The notes under the pieces: model-generated
Told to the model about the DNA's origin: nothing
Database searches by the model: none
Seen by the model: the letters and a program-made list of their open reading frames with translations, nothing else
Part shown: positions 42,900 through 55,400 of the stretch, piece after piece
How the letters are laid out: the number at the start of each line of letters is the position of its first letter
Numbering within the stretch: position 1 is the stretch's first letter
Position numbers and translations under genes: made by a program
Assembly (NCBI GenBank): GCA_013399855.1
Contig: VXAY01007011.1
Coordinates: forward strand, 1,468,716 to 1,532,715
Direction of reading: 5' to 3'
Source of the DNA: Oxyruncus cristatus
Taxonomy: Eukaryota; Chordata; Aves; Passeriformes; Cotingidae
DNA: 64,000 bases

Positions 42900-44365
42900 G
42901 CAAAAAACCGACTAGAAGGCCGGAGGGGGGAGGCGGCGAGCAGGTGGTGTCAACAGAAAGAAGGGGGGATGAAAAAGACAATTCTGTACAGAAAAAAAAA
43001 AGAGAGAGAGAAACAGACATAAAAGAAGAAATAGGTATTTGATAATGATTGGTAAAGACCCCTATGGAGAATTGTGTTAGAAGTCCCCAGCGTTAAGTTT
43101 TAGATAACAAAACAAGGAGGGAACAAGGTTTCTCCTATATGTACAGACGGACACACGTTTCCTGTAGAGAAATGCACAGGCCATGCGCATACTAAATGGA
43201 AGCCAGTGCAGTTTTGCCACCCTCTCGTTAAGCGGGAGTGTGATGAAAGCTCCTCTTTTGAGAGTTGCTGGGGAGCTCTGTGTTTGCCTAGCACGGCAGC
43301 GCTACAGAAGACGGAGCAATCCACCGCCTGATCTGTGGAGCACAGCTCCCGAAGCTCCATCCCCCCCGTTCCCGGCGGCAGGACGGCCAGGCACCCATCC
43401 TACCCACGGCCCATTGCCCGCAGCGCCCCATGGCAGCCGCGCTGGCGACTCCTCCTGCTGAGAGCAGCCGCTGATGTGGCTCCGGAGCGCGGTGCCCGCC
43501 ACTCCCTCCCGGCGCCAAGGAGAACTTCCGCGGGCGCTCCAGCCGAAACGCCCCGTCCCGGTACCGGGAGCGGGGACCTGGACTCAGCCCTTCCAGCCCA
43601 GCAAAAGCCCACGCCGCGGCACCGGGCGGTGCCCGGCCCGCCAGGAGCCCCGGCTCAGGCAGCCCNNNNNNNNNNNNNNNNNNNNNNNNNNNNNNNNNNN
43701 NNNNNNNNNNNNNNNNNNNNNNNNNNNNNNNNNNNNNNNNNNNNNNNNNNNNNNNNNNNNNNNNNNNNNNNNNNNNNNNNNNNNNNNNNNNNNNNNNNNN
43801 NNNNNNNNNNNNNNNNNNNNNNNNNNNNNNNNNNNNNNNNNNNNNNNNNNNNNNNNNNNNNNNNNNNNNNNNNNNNNNNNNNNNNNNNNNNNNNNNNNNN
43901 NNNNNNNNNNNNNNNNNNNNNNNNNNNNNNNNNNNNNNNNNNNNNNNNNNNNNNNNNNNNNNNNNNNNNNNNNNNNNNNNNNNNNNNNNNNNNNNNNNNN
44001 NNNNNNNNNNNNNNNNNNNNNNNNNNNNNNNNNNNNNNNNNNNNNNNNNNNNNNNNNNNNNNNNNNNNNNNNNNNNNNNNNNNNNNNNNNNNNNNNNNNN
44101 NNNNNNNNNNNNNNNNNNNNNNNNNNNNNNNNNNNNNNNNNNNNNNNNNNNNNNNNNNNNNNNNNNNNNNNNNNNNNNNNNNNNNNNNNNNNNNNNNNNN
44201 NNNNNNNNNNNNNNNNNNNNNNNNNNNNNNNNNNNNNNNNNNNNNNNNGGGCTGACACTTCCCAGGCCGGCGGATGGCACGGGGAAGATGTCCGAGGACC
44301 CCGAGGGACGGCTGGTGTGCGTGGGCTCACCGAGTCCCCCGCTGTCCCGGCCTCCATCCAGCCCT
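42900..44365. promoter_or_regulatory. CpG island, presumed EZR promoter
   Basis: CpG and GC content rise sharply from about 42900 and stay high up to and beyond a gap at 43666-44248. Motifs visible include GC boxes and CpG-dense stretches at 43360-43660. It sits at the 5' side of EZR, the expected place for its promoter and first exon. The transcription start itself is not visible. Confidence 0.75.
43666..44248. other. Assembly gap (583 N)
   Basis: A run of N inside the CpG island. GC-rich promoter DNA commonly drops out of bird assemblies. The EZR start exon probably lies here. Long frames spanning these Ns are not evidence of coding sequence. Confidence 0.99.
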
Positions 44366-45431
44366 GGGAAGGGAGAATGAGTTCCATGTTTCTGTAATTG
44401 TGGGCACAGGCGCTGGTCTGTAATACTCGCTGTGTTTCTTGATGTGTGAGGTCGGAAAACATGATTAGTTAACAAAACACAGGGTTGCTTTGTGCGTAAG
44501 TGCATTTTCAGCAAAAGAGAAAACCAAAAATCCATCTAAGCTCAGAAACAATAAAGCAAAGAGTATACTTCAGTTGGTTCTGACTTTTCACAAAGCCAAA
44601 AAAAGTTCATGTAAGTAGCCTAACAATCTGTAGGTATACAAAGATGACAAAGTCCGTGTGTCTGCCCCTCGATCCTTCTCCCTCCTCAGCCACGAATGCA
44701 ATTCACTTCTGCAGATGGTGTCTGCCAGGAGCTGCTGGCCTCCCACAGCATCTCCTTGCTTGGCTGGTCACAAGAGCACATTGTATTTACATAGTCATGG
44801 GCAACGGCCTGTAGGACGCAGCTCTTCCGCTGTGCCGGCAATGGCATGTAGTTGAGCTGTAAGACTGAGGAAATCGAACAGCCTGTACCCAAGCTTCTGT
44901 CTGCAACATCCCACTTCAACCAGTGTATGTCTGTTTGGTCAGAAAAGGTGTTGGATAGAAAAAGGGAAGCACAGAACAAAGAGAACAGCAACCCACTAAA
45001 TGGAAAATATATAGGGCAGGAGAGAGCCTGGGAAATATCAAGGGATGGGAACAAAAAGGACAGCCCTAACAATACAGGTTCTGCTTTGGCAGAGATCCAA
45101 ATGATGTCTTCCCTCACAGAGTCCACCAAAGAGCAATTGGTTGTGCCACATTTAAAGAATCATTACTGTGTCAGGTCTGTGAGAGAAAGGTGAGGGGAGC
45201 TGAGCCGGAGGCTGAGAGAATTCAGTTATATTTCTTTCCTGTTGCATGATCTTTAGGGATTAGAGGAGGCTTTACCATCAAAACAGACCCATGGGGGTGG
45301 CAGCTTGCAACAGCAGGTGAGAAGAAATAGTCTTAGCTGAATAGCTTCCAAGAAAAGGGCCATGGGATCAAACATCCTTAGGAAACAGATATGGCCTCCA
45401 TTTTCAGATGAAACAATACCACTGAGGATTA

Positions 45432-45495
45432 CTTGGATCAAGTTAATTTAACAAAATACGTTGACATTTACCTGGATCAGGTTAATTTAACAAAA
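45432..45495 (+). repeat. Tandem duplication around GTTAATTTAAC
   Basis: ggatcaagttaatttaacaa and ggatcaggttaatttaacaa are offset by 39 bp. Each contains the 11-bp palindrome GTTAATTTAAC. Confidence 0.9.
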
Positions 45496-48400
45496 GTGTG
45501 ATTTGTGAGGAGACTTTCTATGCTCTTCTGTTAAGAAATAAGTTTATGGTGAGAATCATGCCTTATTCAGTAGAATGACCCTGGAAACAAACCAGACCAG
45601 ATTATCAGAGTGTTTTGGATAGGCTGCCAAGCACAAGGAACAACTGTTCCAAGTAAGAAATGCTGTAAGAACCCAGCTTTTGCAGCTTGCACTCAGAACC
45701 CTGAATGGCACTCATGGATTTTTTTTAGGGGTGGAAAAGGATAGAGATGAGATATTTTCATTGCATAGTCTTAAAATCCAGATTTTGGCTGTGATTGGAA
45801 AAAGAAAAGTCAAAACAAGTGTGTGTGTCTGCATACCTGTGAAACAGAGCATTCCACAGATCTAATGGGAAGCCCATTTCCATACTGGGAGATTTCCATT
45901 CCCAAAATCCTTTTCTGAGTCCACAGCTCAACAGGGGATCAGAGACCATCACCCTGGGGCTTCATGTTGAAGAAACTCCATGTCAGAGAGATGTCTCATT
46001 TAATAAATCATAATTTCTTCAATCAGTAAGGTAAGGTTTTGTTTCCATATGTTAGTTACATATCCAAGCTTAAACCCCTGGTTTTGGTTTGGTTTGTTGT
46101 TTTTTTTTTTAAAAACACCATTGCTTCATAACCACACAGACCTAGAGGCAAAAGGAATTCAGGTGACTAATAATTAAGTATGGCAACATACAATCTCTAG
46201 GTTCCTGTTTGCCACAGCACATTACCTTGTGCCATTCTCCCACAATCACCTGCAATACCTGGGAAAAGGTAGAGATACCTCAATGGCATCCATAACTACC
46301 AGCTTACCCAACACCGCTCCACCCAACCAACCACTATGAACATATTGATCTTGCACAGGAAAAACTGTCTTCAGTGGAAGGAACCAGAACAACTGCCAGC
46401 TTGGAGTATGTGCTAGACACCTGCCGCCTCCTTCTTGGGCTTTCCTTCTTGGCTCCTTCCTTTTTTATTTCTCTCCCCTCCTCCCCTCTAGAAAAATGGG
46501 AAGGTATGTAGTGCAAGCTCCTTCTTCCCTTTCGTAGAGAAGCATACTCGTCCTTTGCAGATGCAAACCAATCCAGCTGCCCTCTCCTCCAGTGTTGGGG
46601 TAAAACACCTCAGTTCTCTGTTTTTTTTCCGAGAGTGTCCTGAAAACCAATATAGTAAATTTCAGGAGCATGGGCACCATTTATAATACCGATAGGCATT
46701 GTCTAAGAATGCCTACAGACTGAATCCCTTTTGGAGTCTGTGTGAGGGAATATTGGAGAAGGCATGAAGTAGGTGCAAAACAACCAATCCACATCAAGAC
46801 ACTCTGAGGCAGAAATACAAATACAAAAAACTCAGATACAAATGTGCTATCCAAGGAAATTTCCAGATGAAAACTTCATGGAACTTGATTACTTCTAGGT
46901 TTAGGCATTAGCTAAGCAAGCAACAGCTTTTATGGCTATCCTAACTACATCATCTTCAGTCAGACCTCACAATTAAGCATAAGACCCAAATCAAAATGAA
47001 GCCTTTAAGTTACAGGATTAAGATCTGCTCTGATCCAGCACTTACTCTTAACCTGCTTTATTAAGAGGATAGCACTACTAACCTTTTACAGGAATTAATA
47101 AGGCAGAGGAGGTGATGAAAGAATCCCGATTGCTCAGCAGGTCAGCAGCAGAACCCAGTTTCTGTCTTCTTCCCTGTAACAGTTCCTGTACCTTACTGAT
47201 CCCTAATCAAGCTGTGTCATCCTCACCAAGCCTGCCTTCCTTGTTTTAGAGAGAAGACCCATTTAATTTTCCTGTTCTACTTTTAATCTGTAATAACATT
47301 TCAACTTGATGTGAATAATTTATGAAGTCCAAGTATTTTTCCTGAATTTTCTCAAGCACGTCCTATTGCTATGAAGTGGCTTTTGCTTAACAGGCTTTGT
47401 GCCAGCCAATTTTTAGTCAACATAAAACTTCCTAAGCTGGATCATCCTGGAACTGGGAAACATGGAATCTTGTGCCCTAAATCCCCATTCTTGTTGCTCA
47501 CACAAAATCAATGGTCTCAGCAAGAGACAGACCTCAACTCCTTGTTTCTCCATATAGAAAGCTTCATCCAGGTTTGGCAAGGCATAGCTGGAAGAGTTTT
47601 GCAGCATCTTTGTTGGTTTGTTTGAGGATTTACTCCAAGGATTTTTTACTAACTGAAAATCTATAGTAAATAACTCTGTCCTCTTGACAAGTCATAGACT
47701 GTGCACTTAGTATAGCAGTTAAAAGAAAAGACATTCATTATAGTAGTTAATGGAGGGGATGCCATGTTCTGAGACGTATAGATTTAAGGAGATTTGCTCT
47801 CATCTAGGTCAAGAGTCTTTTCTCTGATTTTCTTTGTCAATTGAAGAGTTGTAAAAGGAAAAAGAACCATATGGTATTACAGACAAGAACTTCCTTTTCA
47901 TTGTGCACAACTGAATAAACAGCTTATTCCCCACTGTACTTTCTGAAATTCTGGCAATATAATTCCCGAAATGTCAGACTTCAGGAAGAGAGACCAAGGA
48001 CCTGGTGAGTTGTAGTTCTGTCTGCACGGAGAGCTGCTTCCTCACTACCCACACTGAGCTTACTGAACCCAATGAATTCAGGTCACGAGGGACCAGCATC
48101 TGTTGACAAAGCACTCTTGAAACATTCTCTGGGTTTCCTATGAAGGGGTAAAAGAGCGCAAAGCTTGTGCCTCATTTTTGGTTGTTCCTAAATGAGATGC
48201 TGCTGCCAAGTTCAGTTGGTTTCTTTTCTTTTTGTTGTTTTTTTTCTTTCAGTTAGCATGGATTCCCACAAAGATGTTTTTTTTTTTCTGTACCAACAAA
48301 TGGCTAGGTGTATTCAGGCCAGGAAATAAACCTCATTAAATGATCCAGTGGTTACATGCTGAGAGACCCTTATCTTTACAGCCATTCTGTTTTACAGCAG

Positions 48401-49415
48401 CACCCCCAGGTAGTCCTTGGAATTATCTGGCCCTCTGATTGACTATCATGGAGCCTTATGAGGACATGGTAGATTATGAAGAAATATATATCTAATTAAG
48501 TTTAAGAAGGATTATTTTAAAATGTTATAAGAAGGAAAAATAAGCAGACAAGACTTCAGGCTTTTATCTGGTTTGTTCTCATCCATCATAAAAAGAGAAA
48601 AGCTGAAAGGAATATTATGAAAATGTTTCTTCTCTGCAAAAGTTCTGGGAAGTCACAAAGACAGTTTGCTTTCAATTGCCAGAAGAGCTGCCTTAGCAAC
48701 CACTGTAGTTACACATTCTTCACTCTTGTGCCACAGGAAAATTTCACAGGGAGTGATGCAAAGTGTGCAATAAAATCTTCTTTTCAACTGAAACAAAACA
48801 TAATCTGGCATTTACATTTTGTGTACACCAAGACTGAAAAATTATTTACAATGGATGGGGAAGGCAAGACTTAGTGATAGGTAAAATACAGATAAAATAC
48901 TACTTGAAGGCAGGTTTAAACATGTATGTGATCAGGGAAGGAAATTCTATGGTAATCATCTCTGTAACTGAAATCCACAATGAATTATTGATCTTGCCAA
49001 CAAATAAACAAATAGAAAAAGCACTGAGAGTTTTCTGAAATGAATGACTGAATGAGAACAATCATGTCACAAAGTATTACGTAAAAATGTAAAATGACAA
49101 ATGAAGTTCATGACATACTGAATTTGTAGAGATTTTACCATATGTGTAAATCCAGCCATGTTTGTCCAAGGCTCAAAGCAAATGGAAACCAGGGGCAACA
49201 CAGCTTTTACGTCTTAAAATGAAGTAATGATCTTAATGCCTATGATAAGAAAGGAAAGAGGAAGGGAGTTCCCCTAGTTAAGTAATCTCTATTCCACCTT
49301 GATATCTTCCTTTGTGTTTTTTATTTGAAATCTGATTAAAAGCAGAGCTGAATGCCATATACTGAAAATATCCCCTGCACATCTGAACTCTTCCTATGGG
49401 GACCAGCCATTTCAG

Positions 49416-49490
49416 GTTTTTGTTTATTTGGGGTTTGTTTTGCAGGTTTTCTTTGGTTTTGTTTGATTGTTTGTTTATTTTGAGACTTTT
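49416..49490 (+). repeat. T/G-rich low-complexity tract
   Basis: gtttttgtttatttggggtt and related GTTT units. No coding content. Confidence 0.75.
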
Positions 49491-52400
49491 TAACATCAAA
49501 GTAGAGATGTGTTAAGACAGTGCTGACAAAAACTGCATGTCAAATAATATTAACCAACTTAGTTCATGTACTTCACCAGTGGAGCATATATCTGTGCTTA
49601 GAGCAGGTCTGAGTGGTAAGGTGGAGGCAAAATAGATGCCCACTTGTTGATAGAAAAACAGTTCATCAATCTATGTACAGGAGTTCTTTCAAGTTGCTTT
49701 ATAATTCTATACACTGATGACAGTTTTGTTGCTCTCACTGCAGAAATGAGGTTGTAAGAGTTCAAAACCACAACTAATAAGCTATTTTAATTTAACTAAG
49801 AGTGCCAGAACTCTTTCACGGCTGAGAATGCAGAGTTCAATGTACAATTAATGCATATAGAGTACCTTTTCTTTTCCTGTGATATGATGCTGACTCACAC
49901 CTCTTAAGATCAGAATGACCATGTTGTTTGACTTTCAGCATAAACTAAGCTCTTAAGTTTCACCTGGTGTAATATTAGAAAGGCCTTAAACCCCCGTCTC
50001 AAGACCAAATGGCAGTGATTCCACCTCCTGGCCAGTTCTCTCCACAGCCAAGTCCTCTTTCAGTGTAACTTGTGAAAGTTGTTTGTATTGACTGGTACTT
50101 GTATTTTTCATTCAATTTCAGAAGATGCGTTAGCTATAATGCAATTTGCAGTTAAGTACTCAGCCAAGATAAAACATCTCACATGGCTCTTGCCTCTGCT
50201 AAGCCAGTAATATAAGCTGTGCATTACTGTGCAGTTTGGTGCCAGCTATCAAAAGACCATTTTCTCATATTTTCCCCTAATTGAAACAGAAAACATTTCT
50301 GGATGCACAGGTTACTAGGTAAAGCTCCGACGTCCCAAATATCACTCTGGCCTATTTTTCCACTCAGGACTGTCTCTTTCAGATATCTTAGCATATTTTG
50401 CCTAGCCTTATTTAAGTGCTCTATGCAACAAGGCCTCTCCCCCTTTTGAACATTAGAGATGAGGTTTATTTTGTAATGTAAGGCTGGTTAACCTTAAAGG
50501 CTGCATCCAATAGTGAGAGAAACAGAAAATATGTAATGCTGTTTTTCACTGGTCCTTATATTAGCTCTCCTACTCTGCATCACTTGCGTCTGCTGTAGAC
50601 ATGAACATTTCCAAGTGCCATTAGGAGCTGAATTTATTTCTGCTCCCCTCAGGCTGCAGCTACCCAACAGCAGTGCAGGCTGCACAGAGAACTCTCAGTG
50701 CTGAATAAGGACAAAATATACTAATGGAGATTTTTCTCACAGATAAAGGAGAGTAATTTTGACCTCGGCATATCATGAGTAAGACACCAAGCTGGAGTCT
50801 GAAGTACAAGAATCCACCTATCTCTTGGGAAATCCTCTGTTTGCTCCGTGATAACACAATAAAGCTGAAAACAGGCGGGCACTGATTAAGATGTAAGACC
50901 AAGTACAAGGCAGGCATAAGAAGGGTGACATTGCTAAACAAAGCATAACACTACCTACTTTCACCAGACCTGAATTTTAACTCTGATAGTTTGCTAGGGC
51001 TTACCTGGAACTGTACCTCAACTAAATATTCATCCATGAGAAAAATCTATTTGTGTTTCTCAGCAAACAGCTCATATACAATGTACAAATGGCTACATAT
51101 ATCCTTAATTAGTTTTCAACGACACCACTAAACATTTAGGGCTAACTAAATCTATTTTATGTTAAGGCTGCAGATTCACAGTAACCTTATCTAATCAGCC
51201 CCAGCTGCCTTAAAGCCAGTAACACAGAAACAAAGAGGCTACCAAACCAAACAACTGTGAGGCCTTGCTGGAGGAGAAGGGGATCAGGTTGATTACTGCT
51301 CACCTGCCACACTGAGGCATGCAGGTAACCTGAAACAAAGGGAGTTTTCAGTGCTTCCTAATGACACACCTAGCCTGTGAAGTAATTACTGCTGACGCAT
51401 GACACAAAAGATAAACACCGAGTCTTGTTGCATGTTGGCTAGCAACTCCTCAAAACACTTCAGAAAATAGTATCACTGTGCTACCTTAAAAATACCGGCT
51501 GAATTTCACCTGTTTGCAGCGGGTAATTCAGGACCTGGCTATTAACTGAATACCACCTGAGCCTTCAAAATAGAGCTGACATGCTGCCTCACAGGTAACC
51601 AGGATTTCACATGGATTTGATTTGCTCCTAGGCAGAACACAGCTCAGCTCAGTGTTTCACTTACTTAACAAGCTGATTATCTTTTAAGGGTGGCACGATG
51701 AATTCTTTGGTCTCCTTAATAAAAGACAGATGTGAAGATGAGAAAATCTGTAATATGTAACCCTGTGATCACCTTCTGTGCCACAGTTTCATCTGTGTGA
51801 CCTCTCAGCAATTACTAGCAACACCTTTGGAGCCAGATTTGTTGGTTCACTGCTCTGTTTCGACCTTCAAGCACTTATGGTGTGGGAGGAGAAGGCTAAG
51901 CTGCTGCTGGACTCCAGACGCAGGGTGTTGTGTCCCTCCACCTGGTATCAGTTAAGGATGAAGTGACTCCAGAAGTAGTGGTTCATGAGCTAATTGTTCA
52001 GTATGTTTAATTATCTTGGAACAGTAAAAACATTGTCATTGCAGCAATTAGACATTAAGTAGAGTTTCTGTATCCAAGAAGTTTGTCTTGTTTTTCCCAC
52101 CCATGTCATTTGGCCTTACAGACTTTGCTTTGGGTAGTTTAGTACAAACATATATTCATTAGAGATTGTCATAATCTTGCCTCGGATCATCTCCAAAGCC
52201 AGCCCCAGTTTGATTCTGGATCTGAGAGAGACCAGAAGAGCTGGGAACACCCTTTTAGTTCTGAGTGAACCATACTGTCCCTAAGGCATGCTAGGCTGTT
52301 ATGTGCAGCATTTTCCTATGGGAAAGAGGTTGCCCTGTGTTGTTCTCCCTGGTGTGCCTGCCAGGGCAGATGGAGAGGAAGGGGAAAGTACAAAGTCATC

Positions 52401-55400
52401 TATGGTCTTTTTTTAGAGTTCAGATTTAGGGCCATGTGCTGTGAGCACTTGGGATGTTGTCAGAGTAAGGGCTTCACAGTGGGCCATACTGGGTAGCATG
52501 ACCTGTTTCTGACACTGTGTTGAAATGCTGTCATCTGGGCCCAGAGTGTCACTCACTTCAGAGTGTCCAAGTGCTCTGGGCTCAAGGACATGAGTGGTTT
52601 CTTGCCTGCCACCCATGAGGAATCTGGTCTTTGAGGCTTGTTTGCAAAAGCCTGCAAGAAGGGCTCAGCCCTCTCCACGCCAACACAGCAGTCCAGACCT
52701 GCAGGATAGTTTCCCTGCCCAGCCCTCCACGGCTGATCTGTCGGGCAGGACAGCAGCACAGAGTGGGAAAACTGAGAGTCCTGGCTACTGGCCTGGTTTT
52801 CCTTTACCTGTGTGACATGGTGAGGCAGGAAAACACTAAAAGGGCCTTAGAGACAGCAGCAAAACAGGGTGTGCATGTGGAGCTGATTCACAGGGTGGAG
52901 TAACAGCTGGACGCACTGACAAAGCAAGACATTGGTCTCATCGGTGGGGACCCTCCACAGAGCAGATGTGCCTGGGAAGGTTCAAGGGCATTCTGGAGAA
53001 CTGCACCTAAGGTGTTCCCAGAAAGCCATGTAGACAGGACTAATGGAAGTAGTTCACCCATGCTATTTCTCTCACGGCACAATGCACCGCTTTTAACATT
53101 GGTGTTCTAAGTGATTGGAACTCTCCGGATCTCTTTAGGAGGCTTTCTCATAAGCAAGAAATGTGACAGCAAGGAACAGTTTTCTAATGTATTATCGTTC
53201 CAGATATCTAAATGTACTCCTTCCCTGCATTCCTCTCAATACCCTCCACCCCTGTTGCCTGAAATAACTGCTCACTCATCACTGTAGTTTAGCCATGCTG
53301 TGCTGTACAAATCCAGAGAGATAAGAAACAATATTCTTGAGATAACAGCACTGAGTCTTGCACAATGTTCTTTCTTGTCTCAGAGTTCAGTCTGCACCCT
53401 TAGTTAAGAAAAATAGAATGTAAAAACAAAAAACCAATGCCTCTTTACAGAAATTGCCTTAAAATGCAGCATGCAATATACTGTGTGGTTTCAAGCAAGA
53501 TTATTGCCACCATTGTCCCCACGGTTTCACACGTGTTGTATTTAAAAGGGTCTCTTTTTCTGTGCTTCAAGCAGCAATTAAGTATTGTGTTTCAAATGCC
53601 ACCACACATCAATGGTAAGTAAATAATGGCTTAAATAAGAAGTAAGAAAAAGGTTTGTTTGCTTTTACAGGTGTTAAATTTCAGCAGGACAATCTAAATC
53701 AAACAAAGCCCTAAACAAATGTTACTGGAATTCCTGAATGACAACCTGAGTTTCATGTTAGACAAGAAAGATAATCAAAATTATCTCTCCTGGCTCTAAA
53801 GTCTCTAACCACTGATTTTTACTGTGGCTGTAAATTTCTGAGATTAAGTTTTTTAACTTCAGTCATAACATTTTTGTTTAAATTGTTAGTGCACGGGAAA
53901 AATGATTGCAGAAATTTTGTGTGGTTAAAAGGTTTGCTTTGTAATGACTATCCTTAAAAAAAACAAACAGTAAAACTCACACTGACAAGTACATTGCGGG
54001 ATTTAAATGTGGATTTAGGTTATTTTCTTGTTCGTCTGGTAACATGCCTATTACTCCCTTGACAAGAAATGCAATGCTACGTATCCAGTACCCAGATGGA
54101 TTCAAAGGTATATCCTGTAAGAACATCAGGAAAAAGATAACTGAATAATTTTTAAACAGTAACTAATTCTGTGGAACCCATTTCAGCTGCAGTGAAACCC
54201 TGTTTGCAGAGAAGGGAATGAAACCTGCAAGTTGTTTCCATGCAAGCTAGTGATGCTTGTAAGTGAGCCCCTTTCAAGGATTTAAGCTTGCAATCCCGTC
54301 AAAGTCCTTTCAGAGTCAAGATGGGTGGGACAAGGTGGGACAAGGCCTTTAACTGAGAGGTTAAGTGGAGAAAATTCCATGACTTCAGTACTACAGGCTC
54401 CCATGATCATTCTTAATTGGTTACTTTAGATTAGTCTCTCCGCCAACCCTTGTTAATGTGAAATGATAACCTTGAACTGTGTTCATGGTTTAAGTATAAT
54501 CGAAAGACCTGCATGAAGTGTACAGGGACAAAGTCAGAAATTCTTTTGCACTTGTGTGAGGTCAGAATCAGGATGATTCTGTCAACCTGATCACAGGATC
54601 GCAGCAATCCAGCTATTTATGGGCCTTACCAAACATCAGATTAAGAGTCTGTGTCTGCCAGTCGTCTGGAATTAGATCTTACCAGCCTGATTCTGCTACT
54701 TTTAGCCATGGTGCTATTACCTGATTTATTGTGCAATCTTATTTAAACATGAGTAGATGTGGAAGAGGTAAGTTCTATGTTTCTTAGAAAACTTGAGCTG
54801 ACATGAACGGAACAAACTAGAGGTTCAGCAGTTATAAAAATCTGAGGTAATCAGGTAAAATTGAAATGGTCACTACAATTGCCCTGTTTGTTTTCAACTC
54901 AAACTAAATGCCTATGCCAGTTGTTTGTCCTAGAAAGAGAAAGGAGAGAAATTCTTTAAAATAACACATTCCTTTTAATCAGATCTGTAAAGTAATGATC
55001 CTCAGGCTGGCTCCAGATGTTCTGGGCGAGAAACAGACTCCTGTGGGGTACACCAGGACCTTCACTGGACCATGTGTACAGGGTAGTACATGCAGGATGG
55101 AAAGGGCCTGCTACAGCAGTCAGTAAACTTTTTATTATCCTAAGAGCATATTAAGTTGGTTTAACTATTCATCTCTTTTTTTTTTCATTAATCATTTATA
55201 TTCAGTTAATACAGCAGTGAGCAGAATGTACCCACAGGTTTATCCATAAAGGAAGCAATCTACTGCCTGCTTTACACCAGTGCTGTGTAAACACTTGAGT
55301 TGCATTAAGTACTGCATTTCTGTGGGAGTAGTGGCACATTCAGGTAAGCAAACACAACACTTTCTAGAAAACCAAGCACTTTTGGTCCAGCCCCAGCCCA

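Larger units (their letters stand above)
26014..43665 (-). other. EZR: EZR intron 1 (about 17.6 kb) with repeats
   Basis: This runs from the residue-5 exon to the gap-containing CpG island. No frame here is recognisable, and a search for the complement of an ATG-CCN-AAR-CCN start followed by a donor found none. It holds CR1 fragments at 27370-27465 and 29335-29404, a possible older one at 39545-40020, A-runs at 36271-36289 and 42550-42590, and a T/G-rich tract at 32505-32565. Long first introns often carry enhancers, but nothing specific can be read here. Confidence 0.75.

Noticed and set aside
43288..44535. Open frames of 292-415 codons on both strands across the CpG island
   Set aside because: Most of their length is N from the gap. 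The visible flanks are low-complexity GC-rich translation with no family resemblance.
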